From Roseomonas xinghualingensis (GTDB lineage Bacteria > Pseudomonadota > Alphaproteobacteria > Acetobacterales > Acetobacteraceae): a DNA stretch of 64,000 nt. A model generated the notes under the pieces. It searched no databases. It was given only the letters and a program-made list of their open reading frames with translations, and was not told where the DNA came from. Where the stretch lies: contig NZ_JAOXLP010000018.1 of the NCBI RefSeq assembly GCF_025791835.1, positions 1 to 64,000 on the forward strand. The letters are read 5' to 3'. Shown piece by piece: positions 1 to 8,277 of the stretch; within the stretch, counting starts at the first letter, position 1, and each line of letters starts with the position of its first letter. The position numbers and the translations under genes are program-made.

Positions 1-181
1 GGCCGCGCGGCGCGAAAGCCCGCCCTCCACTGCCCTAACGACGCGGCTGCGAAGATCCTCCGATAAGGTCCGGCCCATCCATGCTGGCCTCCCTACCAGC
101 CATCAGGGTGAATCAGATCGTCGCCGCGTCGGGCAAGAATATTCGAATCAGATCGCTCGGATCATGCTCTAGAGGGAATCG

Positions 182-1150
182 CTACGAGGCGTGGCCGTCG
201 CCCGCGCCATAAGTGGCGTAAGGCGGATGCCGCGTGGGATCCCGCACCCATCCCCCGCCGCTGCCAGGGATCAACTCAATGCGCGGGTCGCCGGCCGCGG
301 CGAGCAGGCGGGCCAGACTGCCTGCTCCCCCGAAGCCCGTTGCGCGCACCTGCGCGCCAAGGCGCTCGTGCAGCCGCTTGCCGAGGCCGGGCAGGTGCAG
401 CGGGGCCGGGGCTTCCGCGAGCTCGTTGGCCACATGGGCAAGGATGGCTTCGCGTATGACGGCAGGGTCCAACGCAGGATCCGGCTCATCGCCCTGATTC
501 GCCAGGAAGAGCGAGGGCACCTGCTGGCCCGGCGCCGTCCCGTTCAGATCGGAAGGGACATCGCGCCGTTCGGCTTCATGGATTCCAAGGCCGAGGGCAT
601 CGCGGATGAACTCCTCCGGCCCGATCACTTCATCCGCAGCGGCCCGGTAGGCACTGGCGGCATTGCCGATCGACACCACCAGCGTCCGCCGGTCATACGC
701 ACGAAGACGCTGCAGGACGGGCGTGAAATCGGCATCGCTGGACAGGATCGCGAATTCGTCGAAGTGGGTGGCGTGCTGCAGGGCATCAAGCATGTCCATC
801 ACCATGACGATGTCCGCGCTGGTCTTGCCGCCACGCGTCAGTGGCGGGCAATCCAGAACCTGAAGGCCGACCCGCACGAGATTGGAGCGAAAGCTGCCGA
901 AGAAGACGCGCTCCCCGCTCCGAAGCTGGATCGAGCCGTTCGGGTTCAGGTAGCAGCGCCGGACGAGAAGGCGGCATGATGCATCCGGGCCTGCCATCTG
1001 CGATGCCCTGCGCCCGACCCAGTCGAGCCAGCGTTGTGGCTGGAGGACAAAGGCCTCCGCGGCTTCAGGATCGCAGCCATAGAGGGCGCTGAAGATATTG
1101 TCGAAATCGACGAAGAGAGCTGTACGCCGTTCCAACTGCCCGAATCCCAT
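182..1150 (-). CDS. NYN-domain (LabA/DUF88) RNase-like protein with C-terminal LOTUS domain
   Basis: A 322-residue protein. The N-terminal half is a NYN (PIN-like) nuclease fold: the first acidic motif is FVDFDN near residue 14, a second acidic stretch is KTSADIVMVMDML near residue 110, and SSDADFTP near residue 137 completes the metal-binding Asp set. After a linker, residues about 232-308 look like an OST-HTH/LOTUS domain, a winged-helix RNA-binding fold, ending in GGGWVRDP. NYN-LOTUS proteins are predicted metal-dependent RNases; the RNA target is unknown. The gene stands alone, and its upstream neighbour ends about 120 bases away in the same direction behind a strong hairpin. The fold assignment is confident. 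The cellular role is inference. Confidence 0.85.
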   Translation of the reverse strand: MGFGQLERRTALFVDFDNIFSALYGCDPEAAEAFVLQPQRWLDWVGRRASQMAGPDASCRLLVRRCYLNPNGSIQLRSGERVFFGSFRSNLVRVGLQVLDCPPLTRGGKTSADIVMVMDMLDALQHATHFDEFAILSSDADFTPVLQRLRAYDRRTLVVSIGNAASAYRAAADEVIGPEEFIRDALGLGIHEAERRDVPSDLNGTAPGQQVPSLFLANQGDEPDPALDPAVIREAILAHVANELAEAPAPLHLPGLGKRLHERLGAQVRATGFGGAGSLARLLAAAGDPRIELIPGSGGGWVRDPTRHPPYATYGAGDGHAS

Positions 1151-1234
1151 TCTGCTTGCTCAGTCTAACTACTGATGCGGTAACGGGAACCAGTGCATTC
1201 GGCTTCGTGAACCGTCTGGCGGTTATATTTTGGA

Positions 1235-1261
1235 GGGGCCGGGCCAGCCGGGCCCGGCCCC
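1235..1261 (-). terminator. GC-rich hairpin terminator after the cupin gene
   Basis: A perfect 11-bp inverted repeat (GGGGCCGGGCC / GGCCCGGCCCC, 5-base loop) lies a few bases after the cupin stop codon on the minus strand. It is followed by an AT-rich stretch, TCCAAAATATAACC. It probably ends transcription of the DUF2848-cupin pair before the NYN gene. Confidence 0.7.
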
Positions 1262-1267
1262 CCGGCG

Positions 1268-1654
1268 TCAGGCCGCGCTTTCGTCGTGGTAGTGGATTTC
1301 GAGCAGGGTACAGCCTGTCTCGGACTTGAAGGGGCCGTGATAGGCCCCAGGGGGGCGGCAGGCATAGGCGGCCTTGTCATAGGCCTCGCCGCCATTCCCC
1401 TGGGCATCGTTGCCGACGATCAGGTCGCCCGAGACCAGCCACACCTCCTCCCAGTAGTCATGCACGAAGGGGGCGGTGGTGAAGACGCCCGGCTGGAAGC
1501 GCAGCAGGCGGGTGCGGTGGCCGCGCTTGCCGGCCTCGTCCAGCGAACCGGCCAGGATCTTCTGCTGGATGCCCTCCGGATAGCCGGGCGGGGTGTGCCA
1601 GCCCGTGCCCATGTCCGGCACGTGGAATTCCAGGTGTTCCTTGCGGATCGGCAT
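1268..1654 (-). CDS. cupin-domain protein (ChrR-like)
   Basis: A 128-residue single-domain cupin. Residues about 45-120 form the beta-barrel: RFQPGVFTTAPFVHDYWEEVW carries the first His/Glu metal-binding motif, and AYHGPFKSETGC the second. This is close to anti-ECF-sigma ChrR-type or acetylacetone-dioxygenase-like cupins, but there is no zinc-binding ASD domain, so it is not an anti-sigma factor. It starts 11 bases after the DUF2848 gene and is surely cotranscribed with it. Such stand-alone cupins often act on small organic acids or sugars. The substrate cannot be read from the sequence. Confidence 0.8.
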   Translation of the reverse strand: MPIRKEHLEFHVPDMGTGWHTPPGYPEGIQQKILAGSLDEAGKRGHRTRLLRFQPGVFTTAPFVHDYWEEVWLVSGDLIVGNDAQGNGGEAYDKAAYACRPPGAYHGPFKSETGCTLLEIHYHDESAA

Positions 1655-1665
1655 GCCGCTTCTTC

Positions 1666-2355
1666 TCAGCCGGCCAGCCAGCGGGCGGTGTAGCGGTGTT
1701 CGATACTGCGGCCGCGCACCGGGTCGTGCAGTTCCATGAAGAAGTCGCGGCGCGGGCGGATGCCGCCGATCGCCGGCAGCGTGCCGCCGAGCATGAGGGT
1801 GCCGGCGCCAAGCCTGCCGTGACCCTGCGCCTCATAGGCGGCAACCGTGTCGCGCGGGTCGCGCATCGCGGCGACGCTGCCTTCCTGATAGGCGACCTTG
1901 CCGGCGCCATCATCGACCCAGGAGCGGATCTGCAGGCTGTCCCAGTGGTCCGCCACTTCCTCGAAGGCCCAGAGCACCGGGGCGACCGGCTTGGGGCACA
2001 TCTGCTTGGAGACGGTGATGGAATAGCTCTCCACCTTGCGGTCCGTATGGTCGGAGCCGAGGCCGACCCACCACTTGCCGTCCTCATCCACGAGGATCAC
2101 GAACTCGGCCTCGCCGCTGGACTCGGTGCCCAGGCAATCAACCTGCGCCTCGGTCGTCAGCGTCTCGACGCCGGCGCGGTAGAAGCAAGGCGTGCTGGGA
2201 GGGGGCGCGACACCGAGCGCGGCCAACTCCTCGATATGCTCCTGCACCTTATGCGGGTCGCGGCCGGTCCAGCCGGCGATCACCAGGTCCTGGATTCGGA
2301 CACTCCGCCGGACGACGTCACCGCCGCGGCAGAAATCGAAAGTCAGTGTAGCCAT
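1666..2355 (-). CDS. DUF2848 family protein
   Basis: A 229-residue protein matching the DUF2848 family, which belongs to the fumarylacetoacetate-hydrolase-like group of unknown function. Visible family features are the N-terminal LTFDFCRGG segment, the central GSDHTDRKVESYSI segment, and the GAGTLMLGGTLPAIGGI stretch near the end. The start chosen is the ATG at 2355, with AGGG about six bases upstream; an in-frame ATG at 2466 would add 37 residues unlike the family. It is the first gene of a pair with the cupin. In other bacteria DUF2848 genes sit in catabolic operons for organic acids, so a hydrolase or isomerase role is possible but unproven. Confidence 0.85.
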   Translation of the reverse strand: MATLTFDFCRGGDVVRRSVRIQDLVIAGWTGRDPHKVQEHIEELAALGVAPPPSTPCFYRAGVETLTTEAQVDCLGTESSGEAEFVILVDEDGKWWVGLGSDHTDRKVESYSITVSKQMCPKPVAPVLWAFEEVADHWDSLQIRSWVDDGAGKVAYQEGSVAAMRDPRDTVAAYEAQGHGRLGAGTLMLGGTLPAIGGIRPRRDFFMELHDPVRGRSIEHRYTARWLAG

Positions 2356-2831
2356 GAGATACCCTGTGTGGCGGTTGCATCGAATGGGGCGGACGCACCA
2401 TGCGGCTGTGCGTTCAACCAGTTTCCGGGCCGGGTCGGCAAGCATGCCCGGCCTGGATCGGGCCACTCATCCGTCGGTCATATCCGCTGCTGCATCCGGG
2501 AGCATGCCGGAAGGTGGGGTGCCGCATCACCAGCCCCCATCGGCACGGTAACAAAGGCGTCCTCCGCCTCGCGCTCCCAGATCTCATAAGCCCGTTGCTG
2601 AATGCGGTTGCTATTTGACATGGCGGCGCTTCTCCCGAAGCCTCGGCCTGGAATCGCACACGCGATTCAGGGCTCTACGAGAGTGGCCAGGAATGCACGG
2701 CGCCGGGAAGCCGGCTTCATTCACTCAGGATACCGCTTCCAGGCCTGTCGCAGATGGCTGGGGTGGAGAAATGACTCGGCTGGAGAGTGGTGGTGCTTTC
2801 CGGCCTGGATCACTGTGTTCCGCAACAACAG
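2356..2831. other. intergenic region without a recognisable gene
   Basis: About 480 bases between the DUF2848 start and the glf terminator. I see only short reading frames with no family resemblance and no convincing ribosome binding site, and no tRNA-like or riboswitch-like pattern. It should contain the promoter of the DUF2848-cupin pair. Confidence 0.6.
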
Positions 2832-2860
2832 GCGGGCGGCCAGCATGGCTGGCCGCCCGC
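2832..2860 (-). terminator. intrinsic terminator after glf
   Basis: A perfect 13-bp inverted repeat (GCGGGCGGCCAGC / GCTGGCCGCCCGC) with a 3-base loop lies 36 bases beyond the glf stop codon on the minus strand. It is followed by CTGTTGTTGCGG. It closes the glycosyltransferase-glf operon. Confidence 0.8.
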
Positions 2861-2896
2861 GTATTTCATCAATGCCCTACAATCACGGGCGGCTGG

Positions 2897-4045
2897 CTAC
2901 TCCCCGGCGGCGGCGTGGCGTGCCCCGCCTGCGGAATGTGGCGGGACAGCCGCCTCGATCCGCCGGAAGGTGGCCAGTGCCTGCGCCACCACCTGGTCCA
3001 TGTTGTAGTAGCGATAGGTGGCAAGGCGGCCGACGAACCACACATTCGGCGTTGCATCCGCCAGCGCCTCATACTTCTTGTAAAGTGCCGCATTCTCTGG
3101 CCGTGGCACGGGGTAGTAGGGGTCGCCCTCCGCCGAAGGATATTCGTAGGTGATGCTGGTCTTCGGGTGCGCCTGACCGGTCAGGTGCTTGTACTCGCTC
3201 ACCCGCGTCCAGGGCACTTCCTCGCCGGGATAGTTGACGGTGCCGACTGGCTGGAACCACTCCTGGTCATGCGTCTCATGCCGGAAGGCAAGGGACCGGT
3301 AAGGCAGGACGCCGTAGCGATGATCGAAGAACTCATCCACCGGTCCGGTCCAGATCAGGCGGCGGTGGGGTACGGTATCGCGGACCGCCTTGTAGTCGGT
3401 GCCGGTCATCACCGTGATATTGGGATGGTCCAGCATCCGTTGGAACATGGCCGTGTAGCCATCCGCCGGCATGAACTGATGCGTGTCCGTGAAATAGCGA
3501 TCGTCATCATCGGCACGCGTCGGCACGCGGGCGGTGACGGAACGATCCAGCTCGGATGGATCGAGCCCCCATTGCTTGCGTGTATAGCCACGGAAGAATG
3601 TCTCGTAGAGTTGCCGGCCGACGCGCGATACCACCACATCTTCCGATGTACGGATCACCGGAACCGGTTCCGCGCGCGTGGCGAAGAAATCCTCTACTTC
3701 CGCCTCGGTCGTCAGGCTCAGCCTGTGCAGCCGGTTCACCGTGGTGCGGTTGATCGGCATCGGCACGAGCATGCCGTCAGCCAGGCGTGCTAGAACGCGG
3801 TGCTGATAGGCCCGCCAACGGGTGAAGCGGGAGAGATGGCTGAAAACCGCATCGCTGTTGGTGTGGAAGATGTGTGGGCCATAGCGATGGATCAGGATGC
3901 CCGCTGCATCCAGCTCGTCATAGGCATTGCCGCCGATATGGTCGCGGCGGTCCACCACGCAGACCCGCTCGCCACGTTCGGACGCCAGCCGTTCCGCAAG
4001 CACGGCGCCCGCGAAACCTGCGCCAACAACCAGCCAATCAAACAT
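2897..4045 (-). CDS. glf: UDP-galactopyranose mutase
   Basis: A 382-residue flavoenzyme converting UDP-galactopyranose to UDP-galactofuranose, the donor for galactofuranose in surface polysaccharides. The N-terminus FDWLVVGAGFAGAVLAERLA is the FAD-binding Rossmann motif. HIGGNAYDE, RYGPHIFHTN, FFRGYTRKQWG and the C-terminal FVGRLATYRYYNMDQVVAQAL are family signatures, and the length is typical. The ATG at 4045 is chosen because the FAD motif starts at residue 4; a much longer upstream extension in this frame would overlap the glycosyltransferase gene and has no family match. The start overlaps the end of the glycosyltransferase gene by 8 bases, so the two are cotranscribed and probably translationally coupled. 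Confidence 0.95.
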   Translation of the reverse strand: MFDWLVVGAGFAGAVLAERLASERGERVCVVDRRDHIGGNAYDELDAAGILIHRYGPHIFHTNSDAVFSHLSRFTRWRAYQHRVLARLADGMLVPMPINRTTVNRLHRLSLTTEAEVEDFFATRAEPVPVIRTSEDVVVSRVGRQLYETFFRGYTRKQWGLDPSELDRSVTARVPTRADDDDRYFTDTHQFMPADGYTAMFQRMLDHPNITVMTGTDYKAVRDTVPHRRLIWTGPVDEFFDHRYGVLPYRSLAFRHETHDQEWFQPVGTVNYPGEEVPWTRVSEYKHLTGQAHPKTSITYEYPSAEGDPYYPVPRPENAALYKKYEALADATPNVWFVGRLATYRYYNMDQVVAQALATFRRIEAAVPPHSAGGARHAAAGE

Positions 4046-5267
4046 GAGGAAAACTCGCGCTGTTGCTCGTCTGACCACTCGCCTGGCCGCCCATGCGGGA
4101 CACTCGCCCTTCGGCTCCGGTCTCGCGGAGGATGTCCGCCATCCCGGTCCAGACTCCGTCCCAGGATATCCGTGCGAGCCGGACGTCCACCTGTGCCAAC
4201 CAGGGCTTGCGGGCGCGCGCCATGGATGCTTCCGCGGCCACGATAACCGCATCCGCATCGGAGGCGATCGCCACCAGCCCTTCGCTACCCCAGTCATGCA
4301 CCACATCGGCCACGGGGGTCGAAACCACGGGCACTCCCGCTGCCAGGTATTCCGGCGTCTTGGTCGGGCTGATGTAGCGGGTGGATTCATTCAGTGCGAA
4401 AGGCATGAAGCCGACATTCCAGCTGGCGAGATAGCACGGCAGATGCTGATGCTGCTTCATGCCAAGCCAGTGGACGTTCGGCACGCGCGGCAGGGCCGCG
4501 GGGTCAATCTTCACCACGGGCCCCAGCATGACCACGGACCAGTCCGGGCGTCGCAGCGCGACTTCGCGCAGTAGATCCAGATCCATCCGTTCGTCGATCA
4601 CGCCGAACCATCCGAGGCGCGGATATGGCAAATCGCGCTGATCTTCGGGCTGGGCGTTGTGGAAGATCTCCGTTCGTGCCTGGGCAAAATGGACTGCATC
4701 CACACCGCTTGCGAAAAGATGTGTGCGTGGGTGCAGGTTTCGCTTGGCCTCATAGAGGCTCCGGCCGCCGGTGAAGACAACATCGGCACGCTGTATGAGG
4801 CGGCGTTCGAGGAGCTGGAGGCCTGGGGAGGCGCCGCGGAAGGCGGATAGCTCATCCATGCAGTCATAGACGGTGACTGCAGACTGAAGATGCCCCGAGA
4901 AGGCGAGCGCCATTGGGGTGTAGTACCAGGTCACGCTGATCGGACCGTTGGCTTCCGGCCCGCGCAGTAGCTCATCGAGCAGGATGCGTTGGGCGGAATC
5001 CCTGCGGGCCTCATCGAGTCCCGCGGGAAGCAGCGGCGTTGCGACGAGCACGTCCTGCGCGGTTCTGCGGGTCTCCATGCGCGGCAGCCCCTGTTCAGGG
5101 GGAAGCTGCATCGCTTCCTCCACGAAGATGACGCGGTAGGATGCCGCGGCACGCGACAGGAGGTGCTGGGGGCGTTGGAATACGAAATCCCAGCGCAGAT
5201 GAGAGAAGCAGATTAGCAGCGGCTTCAGTGCTGCATGTCCGGGTAGGGAAGGGAGAATAGGGGTCAC
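4038..5267 (-). CDS. glycosyltransferase (GT-B, TuaH-like)
   Basis: A protein of about 409 residues resembling the GT1/GT4-type transferases that accompany glf in alphaproteobacteria. The N-terminal domain opens with ICFSHLRWDFVFQRPQHLL, diagnostic of this TuaH-like group. The C-terminal domain has LGWFGVIDERMD, the nucleotide-sugar site region ISPTKTPEYLAAGVPVVST, and DVVHDWG. No signal peptide or membrane segment is visible, so it is probably a cytoplasmic or peripheral transferase for exopolysaccharide or LPS. The start at 5267 would be a GTG with a poorly spaced purine-rich site, so the true start may lie slightly downstream. The acceptor and donor are not determined; UDP-galactofuranose is a reasonable guess from glf. 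Confidence 0.85.
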   Translation of the reverse strand: MTPILPSLPGHAALKPLLICFSHLRWDFVFQRPQHLLSRAAASYRVIFVEEAMQLPPEQGLPRMETRRTAQDVLVATPLLPAGLDEARRDSAQRILLDELLRGPEANGPISVTWYYTPMALAFSGHLQSAVTVYDCMDELSAFRGASPGLQLLERRLIQRADVVFTGGRSLYEAKRNLHPRTHLFASGVDAVHFAQARTEIFHNAQPEDQRDLPYPRLGWFGVIDERMDLDLLREVALRRPDWSVVMLGPVVKIDPAALPRVPNVHWLGMKQHQHLPCYLASWNVGFMPFALNESTRYISPTKTPEYLAAGVPVVSTPVADVVHDWGSEGLVAIASDADAVIVAAEASMARARKPWLAQVDVRLARISWDGVWTGMADILRETGAEGRVSRMGGQASGQTSNSASFPHV

Positions 5268-5287
5268 TCCTGATGAGCGGGGATCAT

Positions 5288-5322
5288 GGATGAAACGAAT
5301 CCGATACGAATTCGTTCCATCC
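5288..5322. repeat. 13-bp imperfect inverted repeat
   Basis: GGATGAAACGAAT and ATTCGTTCCATCC are complementary at 12 of 13 positions around a 9-base spacer. The repeat lies between the Mn catalase stop and the glycosyltransferase start. It lacks a T-run. It could be a terminator for the catalase or an operator for the glycosyltransferase-glf operon. Confidence 0.55.
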
Positions 5323-5331
5323 GATGACGGC

Positions 5332-6198
5332 TCAGAAACCGGTTGAAGAAGTGACGGCTCCGCCCATAGGTGGCTCGGTTGTCATCTGCTCGGCCTGTGC
5401 ACCGCTGTCCGGCCGGGCGGGAGCGAGTTGCGGTGTCTGGCCGAGAGGCTTGGACAGCATTGCCTCGAATTGACCTTTGCCGTCCACCGAGGGGCCAGTG
5501 GTCCAGCGCCCTTCGGGCACGACACCCTCGGAGTTATGGACGAAGAAGGCGTAGGCGAACTCGCTCTTCTCCTCGGCCTGCGGAAAACTGTTCGGGACGG
5601 GCAGCCCGGCCGTGCCACCCAATTCCTCGATCACAGCGAGCCATTGTTGCTGGTGCATGGTGTCGCGTGCGATCAGGAAGGACAGCATGTCCTTCATGCC
5701 GGGATCATCGGTCATGCCGTGCAGGCGCACGGCCAGGGCACGGCCCGTCGCCTCGGCGGCAACATTGGCGTACATGTCGGCAACGATGTTGCCGCTGGCA
5801 TAGACATGGCTGGCGTTGAAGGGAACGCCATTGCAGTTCTCGGGGGTCGCCGCCAATCCCGTGGAAAGGATGTGGCGCAGGTTCATGCCGTTCAGCACGG
5901 CGCCAGCCACGGGATCGCGCGCTGCCTCTTCCTGGAAGGACAGCGGAGCCCCTTCGAGGTTCAGGGCGACCGCCGTCGCCAGCATTTCGACGTGGCCAAT
6001 CTCCTCCGTTCCCGTGTTGAGCAGCATCTCGCGGTACTTCATCGGGCCGCGGGAGCCCCAGGATTGGAAGAGGTATTGCAGCATCACGCGGATCTCGCCT
6101 TCGACACCGCCGATTGCCTGTTGCAGGGCGCGGGCGAAGACCGGGTTCGGCTTATCGACGCGGACCGGATACTGCAGCTTCGGAGTTGAGAAATACAT
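5332..6198 (-). CDS. manganese-containing (non-haem) catalase
   Basis: A 288-residue member of the Mn catalase family, which dismutates hydrogen peroxide with a di-manganese centre. The start YFSTPKLQYPVRVDKPNP and the ligand-bearing helices of a four-helix bundle are clear: GEIRVMLQYLFQ (Glu), GTEEIGHVEMLA (Glu, His), the AEATGR helix, and RDTMHQQQW (His). The C-terminus is a short low-complexity tail rich in Pro, Thr and Gly. The ATG at 6198 has AGGAG nine bases upstream. It is monocistronic and faces away from two DUF892 genes, which commonly accompany Mn catalases in stress loci. It is expected to be cytoplasmic, as no signal peptide is visible. Confidence 0.93.
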   Translation of the reverse strand: MYFSTPKLQYPVRVDKPNPVFARALQQAIGGVEGEIRVMLQYLFQSWGSRGPMKYREMLLNTGTEEIGHVEMLATAVALNLEGAPLSFQEEAARDPVAGAVLNGMNLRHILSTGLAATPENCNGVPFNASHVYASGNIVADMYANVAAEATGRALAVRLHGMTDDPGMKDMLSFLIARDTMHQQQWLAVIEELGGTAGLPVPNSFPQAEEKSEFAYAFFVHNSEGVVPEGRWTTGPSVDGKGQFEAMLSKPLGQTPQLAPARPDSGAQAEQMTTEPPMGGAVTSSTGF

Positions 6199-7155
6199 TC
6201 ACGCTTCTCCTGTGGAAGAGCGACGGTTGAAGGAAAGGACCGACGCACGGGCGGAAGAGAAGCCCGGCCGTCAACGCGCAGCAGGACGGCAAGTTTGAAA
6301 GACCGGCTCGGCGCGGAAATGCGGGTCTTTACGGGGTCAAGGCGGTCGGTCGTGACGTCGTGCCATATGGTGGCGAAGGGGGCGGCAGCCCTGCTGAGGC
6401 ATGGGGCATTCGCTTGTGGCATGCTGGAAACCAGGCGCTATCAGTGGCACTGACAGCGGCCGGGTCCTGAATTGATGCGACCTTCCGTGGATGAGGCCTT
6501 CCACGTGCCTGCCGGCAGAGAGCCGCTCCGGCCATGAAAGGTCCGCTCCTGCCTTGTTCAGGGGATTGTCCAGGAGGCGGATCGGTGTTCCAGCGTGGCA
6601 CTTGCTCCGCTGCGTATCAGGGGTGTGCGTATTCATGACATGCCACCCTACGGCGGGGCCGATCCTCATCACTGGCCCTGATGTCATGCGGGCGGGACCG
6701 CGGTGGGACGCGCTACGGTTCCGGTGCAATGCATAAGTCGAAGGCGCTCCTTACCCAGTTCGGCTCCCATCAACGTCAGGCGATCAGCGGCGTCGTTAAT
6801 CTATGAGGGATCAAACGGGCTTGGCGCCTCATGTCACGACAAGATGAACAATCGTGCTGTGGTTACGGTGTTGAGTTGAAAGCATGGCCCAGACGTTTTG
6901 AGGTGATGCTTTTTATCTGATCATCGGGAGTGCGTGACCGCGCAGGATAAAGGAAGAATTCCAGACTTTGCCGACCTGCGGATCATTCGGGGCGAATTCC
7001 ACACAACTCATATTTTGTTCGTAACAAAATTGTGAGGGCGGCGGAGGGCGTCGTCTCCATTCATGCGCCCTGCCTTTGCTAACGAATTGCCATTCACTGC
7101 GTTCACTGCTCTCGAAAGCCGGGGCTTTGGCTTTCCCAGCAGAGGATGTGACGAC
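6199..7155. other. long intergenic region between divergent stress genes
   Basis: About 950 bases between the starts of the Mn catalase gene and the first DUF892 gene. Base composition becomes visibly more AT-rich from about 6780 to 7060. I see no coding sequence with family resemblance; short frames here lack good ribosome sites. It must carry two promoters, and it contains a 19-bp perfect palindrome at 7012-7030. I looked for an alphaproteobacterial EcfG-type promoter (GGAAC then CGTT) and did not find a clean one. Confidence 0.6.
7012..7030. promoter_or_regulatory. AT-rich palindrome, possible operator
   Basis: ATTTTGTT-CGT-AACAAAAT is a perfect 8-bp inverted repeat with a 3-base centre, 126 bases before the start of the first DUF892 gene. 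Such a sequence is rare by chance in DNA this GC-rich. It could be an operator, or a short hairpin in the leader. Confidence 0.45.
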
Positions 7156-7656
7156 ATGGCAGACCTACGGGCTTTGCTGGTGGATCAACTGAAGGACGCC
7201 TTCAGCGCTGAGAAACAGGCCATCCAGGCGATGCGGCGCGCGATGCGCAAGGCGACGGAACCGCAGCTCCGGGATGGCCTCGAAGCGCATGTGGCGCAGA
7301 GCGAGGAGCAGCGGGATCGTGTTGAGCAGGCATTGGACAAGCTCGGCGCCAGGCCAGGTCGCAAGGTATGCGAAGCAATGCGCGGGCTGGTTGAGGAAGC
7401 GCAGCACGAAATGGAGGATCAGGAGAAAGGAGCGATCCTGGACCTCGTGATCGTGGCGAGCCAGCAGCGCATGGAGCACTACGAGATTGCTGCATACGGC
7501 ACCATGGCAGAACTGGCCAAGGCAATGGGAGAGATGGAGGTAGCCAAACTCCTCGCCCAGACCCTGGCGGAAGAGAAGGCCCAGGATGAGCAGCTCACGC
7601 AGGTAACCCGTAGCGCGCTTCTACCGGCCGCCCTGAGCAAGGAAAAGACCGCGTAG
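7156..7656 (+). CDS. DUF892 (YciE/YciF-type) ferritin-like protein
   Basis: A 166-residue four-helix protein of the DUF892 family. The N-terminus LRALLVDQLKDAFSAEKQAIQ is the family signature, with Asp and Glu positioned as metal ligands. ESEEQRDRV-like helix 2, IVASQQRMEHYEIAAYGTM (Glu-x-x-His) and LAEEKAQDEQL continue the bundle. Family members are induced by stress and bind a di-metal centre; the reaction is unknown. The ATG at 7156 gives the usual length, whereas an upstream in-frame ATG at 7063 would add 31 residues not seen in the family. A second family member follows 55 bases later. Confidence 0.88.
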   Translation: MADLRALLVDQLKDAFSAEKQAIQAMRRAMRKATEPQLRDGLEAHVAQSEEQRDRVEQALDKLGARPGRKVCEAMRGLVEEAQHEMEDQEKGAILDLVIVASQQRMEHYEIAAYGTMAELAKAMGEMEVAKLLAQTLAEEKAQDEQLTQVTRSALLPAALSKEKTA

Positions 7657-7711
7657 CGAAAGCGGCCGTGCCGCGTGAGACAAGTTTTTAACCGGAAGAA
7701 GGAGTGACTCC

Positions 7712-8221
7712 ATGCAGGAGAATGCCCGCGACCTGTACGTGACCGGACTGGTCAATGCCCGCGCCCTGGAAACGCAGGCCATCGAGTTGCTGTCTCGGCA
7801 GGTCGAGCGCCTGGAGAGCTATCCCGAGGTAGAGCAGGTGCTGCGCCGTCATATCACGGAAAGCGAGCAGCAGCGTGACCGGCTGGACGCCATCCTCGAA
7901 AATCTTGGCACCTCGAATTCGTCGATCAAGGATTTCATCACCGGGTTGATGGGCAATATGGCTGCCCTGTCGCATGCGCCGATGCAGGACGAGATCCTGA
8001 AGAACACCTTCGCGAATTATGCTTTCGAGCATTTCGAGATTGCTTCCTACAAGGGACTTCTGGTGCTAGCCGATATCGCCGGAGATACCCAGGCGCCGAC
8101 GGCGCTGCGCCAGTCGCTGCAAGAGGAGGAGCGGATGGCGCAGTGGTGTGCCGATAATCTGGAGCATGTGGTGCGCAAATACGCAGAGCGCACGATTCAG
8201 GGCGCAAAGGCTGGGATCTGA
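7712..8221 (+). CDS. DUF892 (YciE/YciF-type) ferritin-like protein, second copy
   Basis: A 169-residue paralogue of the preceding gene. LYVTGLVNARALETQAIELL, HITESEQQRDRLDAIL, YAFEHFEIASYKGLLVLAD and LQEEERMAQWCADNLE match the four helices of the family with their Glu/His ligands. The ATG at 7712 has AAGGAG eight bases upstream. The two copies differ strongly in sequence, so this is an old duplication rather than a recent one. Cotranscription with the first copy and with the DUF4142 gene is likely because the gaps are 55 and 56 bases with no terminator. Confidence 0.88.
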   Translation: MQENARDLYVTGLVNARALETQAIELLSRQVERLESYPEVEQVLRRHITESEQQRDRLDAILENLGTSNSSIKDFITGLMGNMAALSHAPMQDEILKNTFANYAFEHFEIASYKGLLVLADIAGDTQAPTALRQSLQEEERMAQWCADNLEHVVRKYAERTIQGAKAGI

Positions 8222-8277
8222 CGGGATCCCTCCGCCTACGGGGCGGCGCCGGCCAATATAAAAACGGAGTTGCGCGA

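Noticed and set aside
1..181. A gene or regulatory site at the left edge
   Set aside because: There is no frame with support and no clear hairpin or promoter; the stretch is only the downstream side of the NYN gene.
2602..3793. Long plus-strand frames overlapping the glf gene and its upstream gap
   Set aside because: They run antisense to glf, whose protein is unmistakable, and show no domain of their own.
6337..6729. A 130-residue minus-strand frame in the gap upstream of the Mn catalase
   Set aside because: There is no family resemblance, no convincing ribosome binding site, and low-complexity Arg/Pro/His-rich translation like chance frames in GC-rich DNA.
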